A stretch of DNA of 64,000 bases from Diphasiastrum complanatum (taxonomy: Eukaryota > Streptophyta > Lycopodiopsida > Lycopodiales > Lycopodiaceae): contig CM055096.1 of the NCBI GenBank assembly GCA_029204225.1, positions 59,392,397 through 59,456,396 of the forward strand, read 5' to 3'. The notes beneath the pieces are model-generated. The model was not told where the DNA came from. It saw only the letters and a list, made by a program, of their open reading frames with translations, and did not search any database. Made by a program: the position numbers and the translations under genes. Each line of letters starts with the position of its first letter. Position 1 is the first letter of the stretch. This document shows, piece by piece, positions 54,035 to 64,000 of the stretch.

Positions 54035-54930
54035 CAATGCCCAATCTACCAGAACAAAACCAGTTATAGTATCCTTGTCGCAAAAATGTATGGTGTTCAG
54101 TATGCACACAAAACCATACAACGAATGAGTGCCCGGTCCTAAAGCAAAATTTGAGACTGACCCATAGATTTTGCCATTTGTGCAACGCAACATTGCACGA
54201 TACGGCCTTTTGCCCATTTAACTCCTGGATTGTCCAACAAAAGAGGAGTCCTTATCAGACTTCTTATTTATATCATCAAGAGGCACCAAATGCGACACCG
54301 AGGTACGGTGCACCGAATAATCAACAATGCATGTACCTGCACCACCAAGGCCAGCCAATCAACAAGTGGCCCACGTAAACTTGATAGCAGCAGAACCAGA
54401 GATGCCAGTACCACCTCAACTTGAGTAGTAGCAATGGTATGGGCCGGATGAACCATTTCTGATCCTGCCATAAATGAATATATTGCGGCCTATGCAGCTC
54501 AAACTCAACGTCAAGGCAGAAGAAATTACGGCTGCTACGGATGTGGGGAAGGACACAAAATTGCTTAATGTCCTTACAAGTGACAATATACAACCTTTTG
54601 CCGAGAATGTGGTTATGGACACTGCTTCAAGAATTGTCCATTGAGACCTGGGACCAGCGCACCATTGAACTTTATTGCAATACAACGAGCAACAGTTCCA
54701 GCGGGGATGCCACTGGAAAGGCAACATTTTCATGCCCCTGTGTTAGCCATTACGCGAGCACAAAAGAGGAAGGAAGTGGCTCCCTCACCACCACCATCGG
54801 TCACTAATGACCAACCCTCAACTTCAGCACCATATCCAAATGTGAGGGAAGAAAGAAGACAATACTAGAAGATATGGCACTGGGTATAGAGAGCACAAGC
54901 GGAGGAAAAAGAGCAAGAAAAGGAAAACCC
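54035..54930 (+). pseudogene. A2 gag, part 4 (nucleocapsid)
   Basis: Resumes after A3. Knuckles: the HTKPYNECPVLK region (first two Cys in a shifted frame), CHLCNATLHDTAFC, CYGCGEGHKIA with the last Cys after a stop, and CRECGYGHCFKNC. Several stops (for example about 54428, 54568, 54583) replace Gln and Gly codons. The acidic tail continues toward protease. Confidence 0.8.
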
Positions 54931-55575
54931 TATGGAACCTCCTACTGATGACGAACGGGAACCACGAACGGGCTCACCATTGCGCACTGATCAGAACGAT
55001 CAATTTCATCGTCATGACTCACTTTTTCACATGGTGGAGCCCGAGGAACCGCGCACTGAAAGGCTCACAAGCCTGCTGGCAAGCCGTATTAGTTTACCCC
55101 TTGGGGAATTACTGCAGATTGCACCACAAGCTAAAAGCCTTTTGGTTGAATGGGCCAAAGTGGACGCGGAACCAGTAGCGTCAGAGCCCATATACTGTAC
55201 AGGCTACGAAGATACTAGTAACGTCCTCCACATCGGGACAACGTGGAAAAGCGAGGAATACAACATCACCTTGCTGATCAAACACAAGAGATTTGAGGAC
55301 GAGGCAACAATGGTAGATGGAAGATCCGATGTCAATTTGATCTCCAGTATCAAAAGTGGGGTTTATAAGGATTGAAGCCAGCAAGATTTGCCATCAAGCT
55401 AGCAGATCAATCTTGCGTCAAACCGAAGGGTGTGGTTGCCAATATCCCTTTAAAAATAGCAAGCATGCAGTTTGTGATCACCTTTGTAGTAATAAATATA
55501 CCTGAATCTCCATATGCATACTGTGTTTTACTGGGAAGACCATGGTTGAGGACTACGCAAGTATTACACAACTAA
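54931..55575 (+). pseudogene. A2 aspartic protease
   Basis: REPRTGSPLRTDQND joins gag to protease without the UAA-AUG seen in A1 and A3. ATMVDGRSDVNLISS is the active-site region (DGR where A1 has DGG). A small deletion/frameshift at about 55350-55375, then FAIKLADQSCVKPKGVVANI and VLLGRPWL. Ends HN-UAA at 55575. Confidence 0.75.
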
Positions 55576-56475
55576 GGTATGGAGAAACTCACCTTTAGAA
55601 TAGAGAGCAGGCTGTAAAGGTCGCTCCAACCACATGGGCGGTGAAACCACTTGCTCCCAAGGCTGATGACGAATCATCCACAACAGATCACACGATAAAT
55701 CACCCAAGGCAAGCCGAGGGTGGTCACTATGATTCAGAGACAGATGCATTAGCAATGATTGACTGCCAAGCATGTCAATATGAATCAGATCCTGAACCCA
55801 GCACATCTTCACCCAAGTGTTACACCATGGACACACCAATTACATTTGGAGTGAATATGATAAACATAGCATGGCTGTCAACGTAATCTATTGAGAAACC
55901 AGTGGACAATGATTTAGTCCCTTGGCAACATGCTCTGACTTACAACAAGGAGAACTAAGCTGACTGATGAGCAGGTCCTACAACACATGGACCCAGATCG
56001 TTATGGAATTAAGAAAGTACCAGCTCAACTGCCCCAAAAATCTGCTATGGCGAAGGTTTCAAGGATAGATCCACCAAGGGCACTTGTGAACAAGAAGAAC
56101 CAATTGAAGCAATGCTACAACCAGGTGATCCGATGGAGTGATCTGCTGAAGAAGCTATAGCTACAGTGGATGTTGATATTCGCAACCACGAGGCAAATGT
56201 CACACCAGTTTTGAAGAAAGACAACAAGGACAAATCCACCAATATGACAAAAAGAGACAAAAAGAAGGTGTTGGATTCCTTGAAGTCAATCAGGATGAAC
56301 TTTGATATAGCATCATCCTCTACTCAGATGACGGAGAATCAAAAGATGACCAGTCGGGCTAAGATCAATATGCTGAAGGAGGAATCTCGACGAGCACCAA
56401 TTCACGAGATGCTTGAGACTTTCAAGAATTATACCTTGGACGATGTGGTAATTATGTTGCCACAAGACCAGTGAG
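55576..56475 (+). pseudogene. A2 protease-pol linker
   Basis: CQACQYESDPEPSTSSPKCY and YTMDTPITFGVNMINIAWLS, LTDEQVLQHMDPDRYGIKKV near 55960-56020, IRNHEANVTPVLKKDNKDKS, FKNYTLDDVVIMLPQDQ at 56420-56470. Frameshifts near 55590, 55950 and 56140. Confidence 0.75.
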
Positions 56476-56489
56476 AACCTAATTAAAGT

Positions 56490-57190
56490 CAGATGCCAAT
56501 CGTGGCCACCGACTACCTCACCAAGTGGGTCGAAGCCAAGACAGTAAGAGTAGCTGATGCTAGGACCACTGCCAAATTTCTCTATGAAAATATCATTGTG
56601 CGCTTTGGGTGTCCGATGGAGATAGTCAACGATCGCAGGAGTCATTTCATCAATGAGACCATCAAGGTCCTATTGGAAGAATTCTTTATGATCCATAGAA
56701 TCAGTACGCCTTATTATCCTCGCGGTAATGGGCAAGCAGAGTCATCCAATAAGATCATGTGTAGCGGCACTGATCAAAACCCATTCCAATTGGTATATGG
56801 TCAGCATGTTATAATGCCAGTAGAGTTTTTAGTCCCTTCATTGAGGATTGCCACAACGCAATGCCTTGATGAATCCAAATCTCTACAATTACGCCACGAA
56901 GCTCTGTATAAGCTTTGTGAAACACTCTTACTAGTTGTAGATGCACAGGTAGCTGAAAAGGAAAGACGCAAAGCATGGCACGATCACAGGTTACAAAAGA
57001 AAGATCTTTGATTCGGAGATCTAGTCCTGATGTATAAAACCAAGGCGATCAAGGGGAAATTAAAATTCACAAGCAAAGGTCCTTATTGGATCAAAGAAAT
57101 TCTTAATCATGGAGCCATAAATTTGGAGAAGCTAGATGGGACACCTTTTGACACACCCATCAATGGTAGCCAGTTGCACAAGTACTAGCC
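56490..57190 (+). pseudogene. A2 integrase, core and C-terminus
   Basis: Begins MPIVATDYLTKWVEAKTV (after the first Asp motif, in ATDY), VNDRRSHFI (D), YYPRGNGQAESSNKI (E), then a deletion of about 40-50 codons before NPFQLVYGQHVIMPVEFLVP. C-terminal FGDLVLMYKTKAIKGKLKF, KGPYWIKEI, LEKLDGTPFDTPINGSQLHK, stop at 57188. RT, RNase H and the zinc-binding start of integrase are deleted between 56475 and 56490. Confidence 0.85.
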
Positions 57191-58377
57191 ACCACAGTAA
57201 GACAGATCTAGGTTGGTGGTGGTATGTTACGGAAATTTTATCTGCTAGGCCGTCACAACTAGATCCAGGAAGATCAAGCCAGATCATGCTAGATCCATCA
57301 AGATTTAGCCAGATCTGGCGAGATCAAAGAAGATCCAACAAGATCCAAGAGATATCCAGGTCCAGATAGGACCAAGAGGAAAGCAGATCATCAGATTACA
57401 CCAATAAGCCTCCCAATTTGCAGATCAGAGACCTCAATCTCAGAAACCATGGCAAAATAAGGGAAAACTTCACCAAAACTGATGGATCTGCTACCAAAAT
57501 ATCTATAAGAACTTCTAGAGAGCTACAACAGTCAGATCTAACATAGATGTAATAGATTGCCAGTTTGCAAAAGTTAAAAATCAGAGAATCTCAAGATCTT
57601 GTGAAAAAATACTCAAAAAGAGCACTTTTTCATGATTTCTGGAGATCTCTTGGGAGATAGCACTTGAAACTTGAACAGTCATTAGATCTAATCTAGATGC
57701 ATCTATGAAAATCTCTGAGAGAGTTACTGATGGAAAAAACATCATTTTCTAGTGTGTGCGAGGGTTCCAAGGAGCAAAATCTTTAGAACCCTCGCAAAGC
57801 ATCAAGATCATCAAACCAACCTTCGCAAGGGACATAAATGGAATTAGAGCAGTGAAATTAGCCTGTCTACATGGTTTGATCTGGAAAATCCAACCACGGG
57901 AGCAAGTTGTGCGAGCATTCACTTCCTGCAAGGATTGAACCCTTGCAAACTGTCTGGACCCTTGTAGAACCTTCGCAGGGCAGTCAAATCACCTCCCAAA
58001 CTCTCACAAACTTCTCTGAGGTCTTAGAATTTTGTGAAGAAGGTCCCTACCAAAATTTGGGTGGAACTGAGCAAGGAAAAGTATATTTCACCTAATACGC
58101 ACTCTAAATTCCGCTATATAAGGGCTGAATTCGAGTCATTTGTCACTTTTCCTAGCGAAGCTCTGCTGAAATTTTGACCAAATTTTCCAAGTTCTCCGAA
58201 TGCAACCAAACCTCAAACAAGCCATCATCTACATACTCTGAACTCAGATTTGCGCTTTGAACTGCCGTTACTACCAACCAATTCTCGTTTTCCGCTATTT
58301 TTCTCGTTCCCATCACTTTTTTTACCAATTCCACTATTTTTCTTACTTTTTAACCAACTTTAACTATCACTACTAAC
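57191..58377 (+). repeat. A2 integrase-ORF3 spacer with repeats
   Basis: 57255-57370 is an array of short AGATCCA(A/G) units. 57740-58010 holds the GCGAGGGTT/AACCCTCGC motif (near 57758, 57788, 57822, 57908, 57940, 57968, 57998). 58080-58377 is the AT-rich 5' flank of ORF3, conserved with A3 (41277-41560). No ORF. Confidence 0.75.
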
Positions 58378-60867
58378 ATGGCCTCCTCACCTTCTGACGA
58401 CTCTGGCACTAAGCAGGTGATCCAGTTTGAGATACCATCGGCCACCCAGATCTGGCCCTTGCCTTCTGAAGCCTTGATTAAACCATGGCTTCAGATTGTT
58501 GGCCCACTTCTTGAAGCAATGGGGTTCTACCCGGCGCTTTTTAGCTTTGACATCAACATGGGCCTCGCCCTTCATGCTTACGCCACCTAGGATGCATAGA
58601 AGAAGCGTTTTCACTTCCTATACCAGGGTACCACGTACAAGGTACAGATTAATGTGGACTCGATGGTCACTGTCGGCATTATGTTTGACAAAAGCCTTGA
58701 TAAAGCCTTTCGTAACCCAGACTTCACCCAAAATTCTGATCCAAACTAACAACGGGTACCTGATAGAGGCTATCACGGACCCAGTAATTTAGGTGGCTAC
58801 GCATGATGAACAAATTTTTGGTTGTTTTAATATTTTGCAAGGATAGAATCTAGTCCAAGCTGCTTAGTCAGATTGTGGAGTCCTTCGTAGAATTCTCTGG
58901 CCCCACGGTTGCGCCATACAACTTTCTCATCCACGAACTAACAATCTCCATAAAACCAAACACTCGAGAGCGTATCGCAGTGGGCCCCATGCTGTGTAAC
59001 TTCGTCTGTGCACTTCTCGAGATGAAAGTACGCAACTTCCGCTGTTCCAGCTTTTTATCATTCATAGTGCCACACACTAACCTCTATCCTCCATCCATTG
59101 CATCCACGTCTGCCCAACCTGCAGTCATTAACACGACGGCTAGCAAGAGAATGTGTGGCACTGCCCCTTCCTCCTCATCTCCACCTACCACCAGACGTCA
59201 TACCACCACCATGGCACCAGTAACAGCTCTGGCTTCTACCACTGCCACCTCCTCTTTTGTATAGTCCCCATTCTCGTTTCCACTTCTGTTCCTCCCACAT
59301 CACCCACTTCTCCATCGAAGGCTGTCGAGGGTGACCAACCGTTGCCTGATGACGCATTTGTACAAACTATTTTTATTCCATCACCAGATCGGGTAGATCC
59401 CACCACCCTAGATGACAAGAGATCACCGGAGAAACTCATTGAAGACAATGATGATGGCATTGTACAAGTCGTCGGGGCCACTACCACACAAACCCCTGCA
59501 AGCGTCAATGTATCGGCTCTTCCAATGAACTTAACGGCGTCCTACCAAGCCTTGGAAACATTCATCCAAGACACGGTAGCAGCCAGGGCCTCATTGGATA
59601 GCTGGGTACTCCATTTGGCAACCAACAACACCCAGCTACGAGCAAAAATCACAAAGCTGCAGCAAGAGCTGATGATTGCTCAACAACACGAACAAGATGG
59701 GCACCGGGTGATCATAAAGCTACAGCAAAAGGAGGATGGCCTCAACCAGTATATCCAGAGCCTCTCCAAAGCGTTGACAGATGTCTCCACCAAGGTGCAG
59801 GAGCTTCAGTCTGAGGCATCCCAACAGCTTGCCCCCCTCTAGGCGCAACTTCAGATATATGAAGCAAAAAATACGCACCTGGGGGTGGAGGTGCAAGCCC
59901 TGCAAAGTAAAAAACTTGTCTGGTTAGCTCAACCTATACCTGACTCAAGGCCACTATCTCAAGCAGAGATGAATCTCTTTAGGCGTCAGGTGCAGGTCTA
60001 CAATCAAACTCTGAACAACTACTAGGCGGAGTTTGACAAATATCGGGCCAGCACAACTCAAGATCTCGCCCAAGCCAAACAAGACCTCAAGGCTTGTCAG
60101 CAGTTTATGGAGAAGAAGGCTCAACCAACCCCGGTGGTGATTCCAATGCCACCTCTCTTTGATACTACACATACAAGTATGAGCCAAAACCAAGGCCAGC
60201 AGGCAGCAGGGGCCACAAGTCAGGATCACGGGTCAGGCGGACAAGACCAAAGACCTCCTGATACTGGAGCTGAGATGCAGGACCAAGGCCAAGACATAGG
60301 TCCCAGCCATAGCCACGGGGAAGGACAAGCCTCTTCATCAAGAGGCTCGTGCACTATATCTGCAAACCGGGCTTTCTGACGCCCCAAGTCCATGGAGGAG
60401 AAAATTAACGAATTCTTATCCAAATATCTCCACGAGCCTTCAAGAGGAGGTTGGCAAATATCTTTCTCAGTGCAAACTATCAAGGGAACCGAGCTGCAGG
60501 CACTCCTCGCCCTCTTACCACAACTAGAGTGGCATCTACAGCTTTTCGAGCGTGACCCTACGGCCATCAGGGCTTATGTGACCAGTCCTTAGCAACTTTG
60601 GGTAAATGCCCATTTCCTGCCATGTCTACGACAAACCAAATGGGCGGAATGCGGCACCCCAATGGACAAAATCATGCTCAACAACTACAATTGGCCAAAG
60701 ATCAACTTTGAGCATGGCTGGACAACGACTGTAGACGCCCAAAGGGCTCTCAGCAAATTTTCCACGGAGTATTTCAATTGCCCAGATCTAACAGTCCGCA
60801 CGGCAGCAACTTATGTCCGGGACTTGGAATATCTGATGAGCATCAAGAGCAAGTGGGATTATTTCCA
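58378..60867 (+). pseudogene. A2 ORF3 (accessory protein, C-terminally truncated)
   Basis: MASSPSDDSGTKQVIQFEIP at 58378, ATQIWPLPSEALIKPWLQ, then stops and frameshifts (about 58588, 58680). VAPYNFLIHELTISIKPNTR at 58910; Pro/Thr/Ser linker 59090-59280 with a deletion relative to A3; DDGIVQVVGATTTQTPASV at 59450; coiled coil 59620-59980 (ITKLQQELMIAQQHEQDGHR); NQGQQAAGAT region 60190; NEFLSKYLHEPSRGGWQI at 60405; LEWHLQLFERDPTAIRAYV, NNYNWPKINFEHGWTT, TYVRDLEYLMSIKSKWD at 60840, cut at 60867 into the LTR. The conserved C-domain residues before the cut agree with A3 and B. Confidence 0.75.
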
Positions 60868-61787
60868 GCGCGTATAAGTCCATGATCCAAGGAGCATGTG
60901 TAAATAGTAATAATGGATTCGGGGCCCTTGCAATTAAAATAAAACTTGAGGCCCAAAGTCATTTTAAACTTAGAAGTTTATTATTTTAGAGTTGAGTCCA
61001 ACTTTGGACTCACATGAATCTTGTGAATTCTAATATACTTTTTGTGGACCCTTGGATTAAGTTGGTTCCAAGATAAATGGTTAGGATTAATGTACATATT
61101 AGTCAATAGAATTTTGGGGCAAGGGCCTTCCCCATTTATTGAGAAGGAGGAAACTCTACCAAACTTTGGAGAGAAGCATCCTCATTTGCTATTCACTACT
61201 TGCTAATGCTTTTTGATTGTGCTTTCTATTTTTTTTAAGTTTACATGTTTTTGCTCATGAAACATATAAAATATTTTGTAGTTGAGTTACAAGATCTCAG
61301 TGAGATATGTGAGTAACATATGTGGGTTATGGAGGAATCTGCCAGATAAAAATGTGTTTATGTACTGGGTCATAGTGAGATTATTCTCATATGTGCACGA
61401 TTAATCTTGTATGAATCTACTGTGTAATCCTAGTTACTAAGGTTATCTGGTGCACTTAAGTTAACAAATCTTTCTATAGAAGTTGTGATAGTGAATATTT
61501 CTCCATTAGCAAGCATAAGGAGCATTTGAGCTAACCTCCACCCTCGCTCCCTTCCTCTCTTCCTCTTCCTCTCCTTTCTACTCTCTCTTCCCTTTCACAA
61601 AAATCATGATGATTGTTAGTTTAGTGGAGTAGAGTTAGGAGTGAGTAGTGTTAGTCGTGTTAGTGTTAGGGAAAAAGTAGAGAACTATCTAAAAGTAGCA
61701 TCTATTCATAGTTAGGCACCTATCCAATGTTCTAACCCTTGTTGACAGGCGGGAGGGCTATGATGACACGAGAACATCGATCCTACA
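60868..61787 (+). repeat. A2 3' LTR, 5'-truncated and with internal insertion
   Basis: Homologous to the A3 LTRs from CGCGTATAAG onward (the first 75 or so bases are missing) and ends AGAACATCGATCCTACA. Between about 61250 and 61475 there are about 230 bases not found in the other LTRs. More diverged than the A3 pair, in line with A2 being the oldest layer. Confidence 0.8.
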
Positions 61788-62880
61788 GATTTTGATCTTT
61801 AGGATTGAGAAAACTATAGCCATTGAAAACTTGTTAAAGTGAATAAATGGATTAAAAGTCATATTATTTGGAGGTAGCTCTATATTCGGCAAATTTTATG
61901 TATCGAATATCGTACAGGAGTACTTGGATCCAAAAGATATGGATTTTCCATTAGGTTCTGACAACTTTAATGAAGTAATACTTAAGCTAGTGTCATAAAA
62001 AAGGAAGCAGCCTAGCGTTTACTTGTGTCTAAGGAGTTTTCGAGGGGGGTTTGCTAATGAAATTTTTTGGGTGACCGAAACATCTAAGGGAGGAAGAAAA
62101 TGAGACAGATAAGTAGGTAAATGTGATAGTGTGGTGTAATTTGGATTGGTTATTAATCCTTATATAGAAATTGCATAACACTAGTTTTTTGAATTCATTA
62201 AGTTGAATTTATTTTGGATATCTATAGGACCATGAATTGACTCTATTTGTTATAGGAAATTGTGATATTGGAACGAAAATGACACTTGGTTCACATTAGT
62301 ACTGTAAAGAGTCTTATTCCTAAGAATTAGAACTCGCAGATGGTGGGAGTTCGGTGAAAGTTAGTACCAACCAGGTGGTTGTTTATGTGACGGAAATACC
62401 ATGTGCAGATTCTTGTTAAATCACAATTTTGGCAATGGATTATTGTGATCCATTAGGAACAGATATGGGGGTACTCCAGTATTTGGTGGAATAGATATGT
62501 GAATATCTGGTATTGAAAATCTAGATGGAGTTTAGAGATCTCTAGACTATCGGATAATGCAGTTAATGATCTTCTTGAAGGAGCTGAATTTCTTGTACCA
62601 TTTTCGGGCTTCCATTAGTGATTCCATTATCATCTTAATGATATTCTAATTAGTCATTGATTTCTCATCTTCTTTACAATCATTTTATTCTTCATGCAAG
62701 TGTTGAAAGAAGAGACATGTTAGAAAAAAGAACGCATAGCTTCTCTTGTTACTAGCGAGCTCAATTATGTTTTGTTCTCTTCTCTTCTCTCATCTAATGC
62801 TGCTACTACTCACCATCCTCAATCTTTTTTTTTTGTTTACGCAATGTTTGACCTTTTTGCAGGTTGGATGAGGAGTTGTT
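61788..62880. other. Unassigned flank right of A2
   Basis: AT-rich sequence unlike any element in the window. A 44-codon open stretch at about 61857-61998 (plus, FGGSSIFGKFYVSNIVQEY) followed by an open piece with YLCLRSFRGGFANEIFWV hints at decayed coding sequence, unidentified. 62,840-62,862 (T-run then TTTTTGCAG|G) looks like a splice acceptor, weak evidence on its own. Confidence 0.3.
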
Positions 62881-62884
62881 GGAT

Positions 62885-63115
62885 TGAACTGTGAATACTA
62901 AAATGTGAATATTGACACTTGAATACTTTAAATTTTGATCGTAATACTGTGAATACTAATCGTAAAATTGTGAATACTAATTGTGAAACAGTGAATAATA
63001 ATCGTGAAACAGTGAATACTGATCGTGATACTCTGAATACTAATCATAACACTCTAAATTTATTGATCGTGATACTCAGAATATTGATTGGAATACTCTA
63101 AATACTTTGATTGTG
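62885..63115. repeat. Degenerate minisatellite
   Basis: About ten imperfect copies of a unit of about 18-21 bases, GTGAATACTAATCGTGAAAC type (variants ACTCTGAATACTAATCATAA). The unit is partly continued as scattered AATCGTGA/AATTGTGAATA pieces to about 63370. Confidence 0.75.
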
Positions 63116-64000
63116 ATATATATTTTTAATAGTACAATTTTGAATAAAAAATGTCGACTTTTGTAAATACTGAAATTGTGAATATTCAATCGTAAATAAT
63201 AAATCGTGATTTGCTTTTAAAATCGAATGTGAATTTCATTAATTATATCGAATCATAAAATCAATAAGTACCAAATTATGATATTTGTAGTTATTCTCAT
63301 AAATATTTATGATGAAATTTGTGATTGTAATAATCTGAATATTTAATTGCAAAAATTGTGACCACTTTTGTGAATTTAATCCTTAATTAAGAATTGTAAA
63401 ATTTATCATTAGTTTGATCAATTCGTACATAGTAAATTGTGATATTTTTTTATTTTCAATTATGAATGTGCATCATGAAATCATAAATATTACATTATAA
63501 AACTTACTACTACTTTCGTGAACTATTTATATTTAGATGTAAAACTACAAATATTTATTAATAAAATTTTTCGTTATTTTTTAAAATCTATTCCAATCAT
63601 AAAGAATCTACTATCTTAAAAATTATGCATAGTATTTTGACTTGATTATGAGATTATGACATGATAAATATTCAAATATAATAGGAATAATTATTATTTG
63701 TAAAGTTAAAAAATGATTAAAATAATTTTCATCCATTCTTATTGAATGGTCATTTCTCATTTCAAATATTTAAAAATCTCAAGACACCATAATAATGACA
63801 AGGTCTTTGTGGTATGCCACAATGTTGTTTTTATATGTTTCCTATGATGTTTTTTTTTTGATATTTTTCATTATTTTTTTCACTTTTTTTTGCCAATTAT
63901 ATTTTTAAAAATAAAGTACAAAATAACTAATAAAAAATGATAAAGTAAAAAAAGAGCTGATGCAGTGATGTGTGTGACATTTTCTGATGAAGCATGCAAC
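63116..64000. other. AT-rich terminal stretch
   Basis: Very AT-rich; many short runs of A and T and remnants of the AATCGTGAATA unit. I see no gene, element boundary or structured repeat. Confidence 0.5.

Larger units (their letters stand above)
8436..61787 (+). mobile_element. Element A2: Ty3-family A retrotransposon split by nested elements
   Basis: The outermost element. Its own pieces, in order: LTR tail 8436-8467, PBS 8469-8490, leader 8491-9485, gag 9486-10072 / 16111-16297 / 37011-37283 / 54035-54930, protease 54931-55575, linker 55576-56475, integrase 56490-57190, spacer 57191-58377, ORF3 58378-60867, 3' LTR 60868-61787. Each break in gag is bridged by family-A homology: sequence before and after each insertion is continuous in A1 and A3. 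RT and RNase H are deleted between linker and integrase. Its 5' LTR was cut by A1. The own sequence is about 10 kb; the rest is C, E (with B and C2) and A3 (with D). Confidence 0.85.

Noticed and set aside
62919-63101. 60-codon ORF on plus rich in Asn and Thr
   Set aside because: It is the translation of the minisatellite unit, with no other support.

Overview
This window is plant nuclear repeat DNA with no recognisable single-copy host gene. Nearly every base from about 1.4 kb to 61.8 kb can be assigned to LTR retrotransposons nested inside one another. The hallmarks are plant-type: primer-binding sites matching tRNA-Asp (TGGCGCCGTTGCCGG type, as in non-chromovirus Ty3 elements of the Tat/Athila side) and initiator tRNA-Met (TGGTATCAGAGC, usual for plant Ty1/copia), 5-bp target-site duplications (TSDs), and plant copia gag and pol motifs. 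A degraded non-LTR reverse transcriptase at the left edge would also fit a large land-plant genome. I cannot name the species; a fern, lycophyte or bryophyte seems as possible as a seed plant.

Layout, with names used in the entries. 1-1340: non-LTR RT remnant (+). 1425-8435: A1, a minus-strand Ty3 element truncated at its 3' end; its 5' LTR abuts 8436. 8436-61787: A2, a plus-strand copy of the same Ty3 family A, about 10 kb of its own sequence split by four insertions: C (10073-16110, minus, non-autonomous copia-like, TSD GCTCT), E (16298-37010, minus, degenerate copia, TSD TTAC) and A3 (37284-54034, minus, family A, TSD CAACG/CAATG). E itself holds B (20447-36097, minus, a second Ty3 family, TSD TCTCT). 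B holds C2 (24650-27852, a truncated C, TSD AACTT) and a 376-bp MITE-like element (30111-30486). A3 holds D (46864-52421, plus, a very young non-autonomous copia-like element, TSD CTTAC). The fourth interruption is internal to the A2 3' LTR. After 61787 comes about 2.2 kb of AT-rich DNA with a degenerate minisatellite and nothing I can name.

How the genes work together. Families A and B have the order LTR, tRNA-Asp-type PBS, leader, gag, protease, RT/RNase H, integrase, spacer, ORF3, LTR. ORF3 lies in sense, downstream of integrase, where an env-like gene would sit. It encodes a long protein with a proline/serine/threonine-rich linker, coiled coils and a conserved C-terminal domain, and I see no membrane segment. 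In both families the leader before gag and the spacer before ORF3 carry the same family-specific short repeat, which suggests a shared cis-acting signal for gag and ORF3 expression. All three A copies have lost different parts of pol while keeping gag and ORF3 stretches. D and C are copia-like in LTRs and PBS but lack pol; D carries a gag followed in the same frame, after one UAA, by a 578-residue protein I do not recognise, and C/C2 carry an unrelated protein built from two tandem homologous modules. These three accessory proteins (A/B ORF3, D ORF2, C ORF) are the most likely undescribed content of the window.
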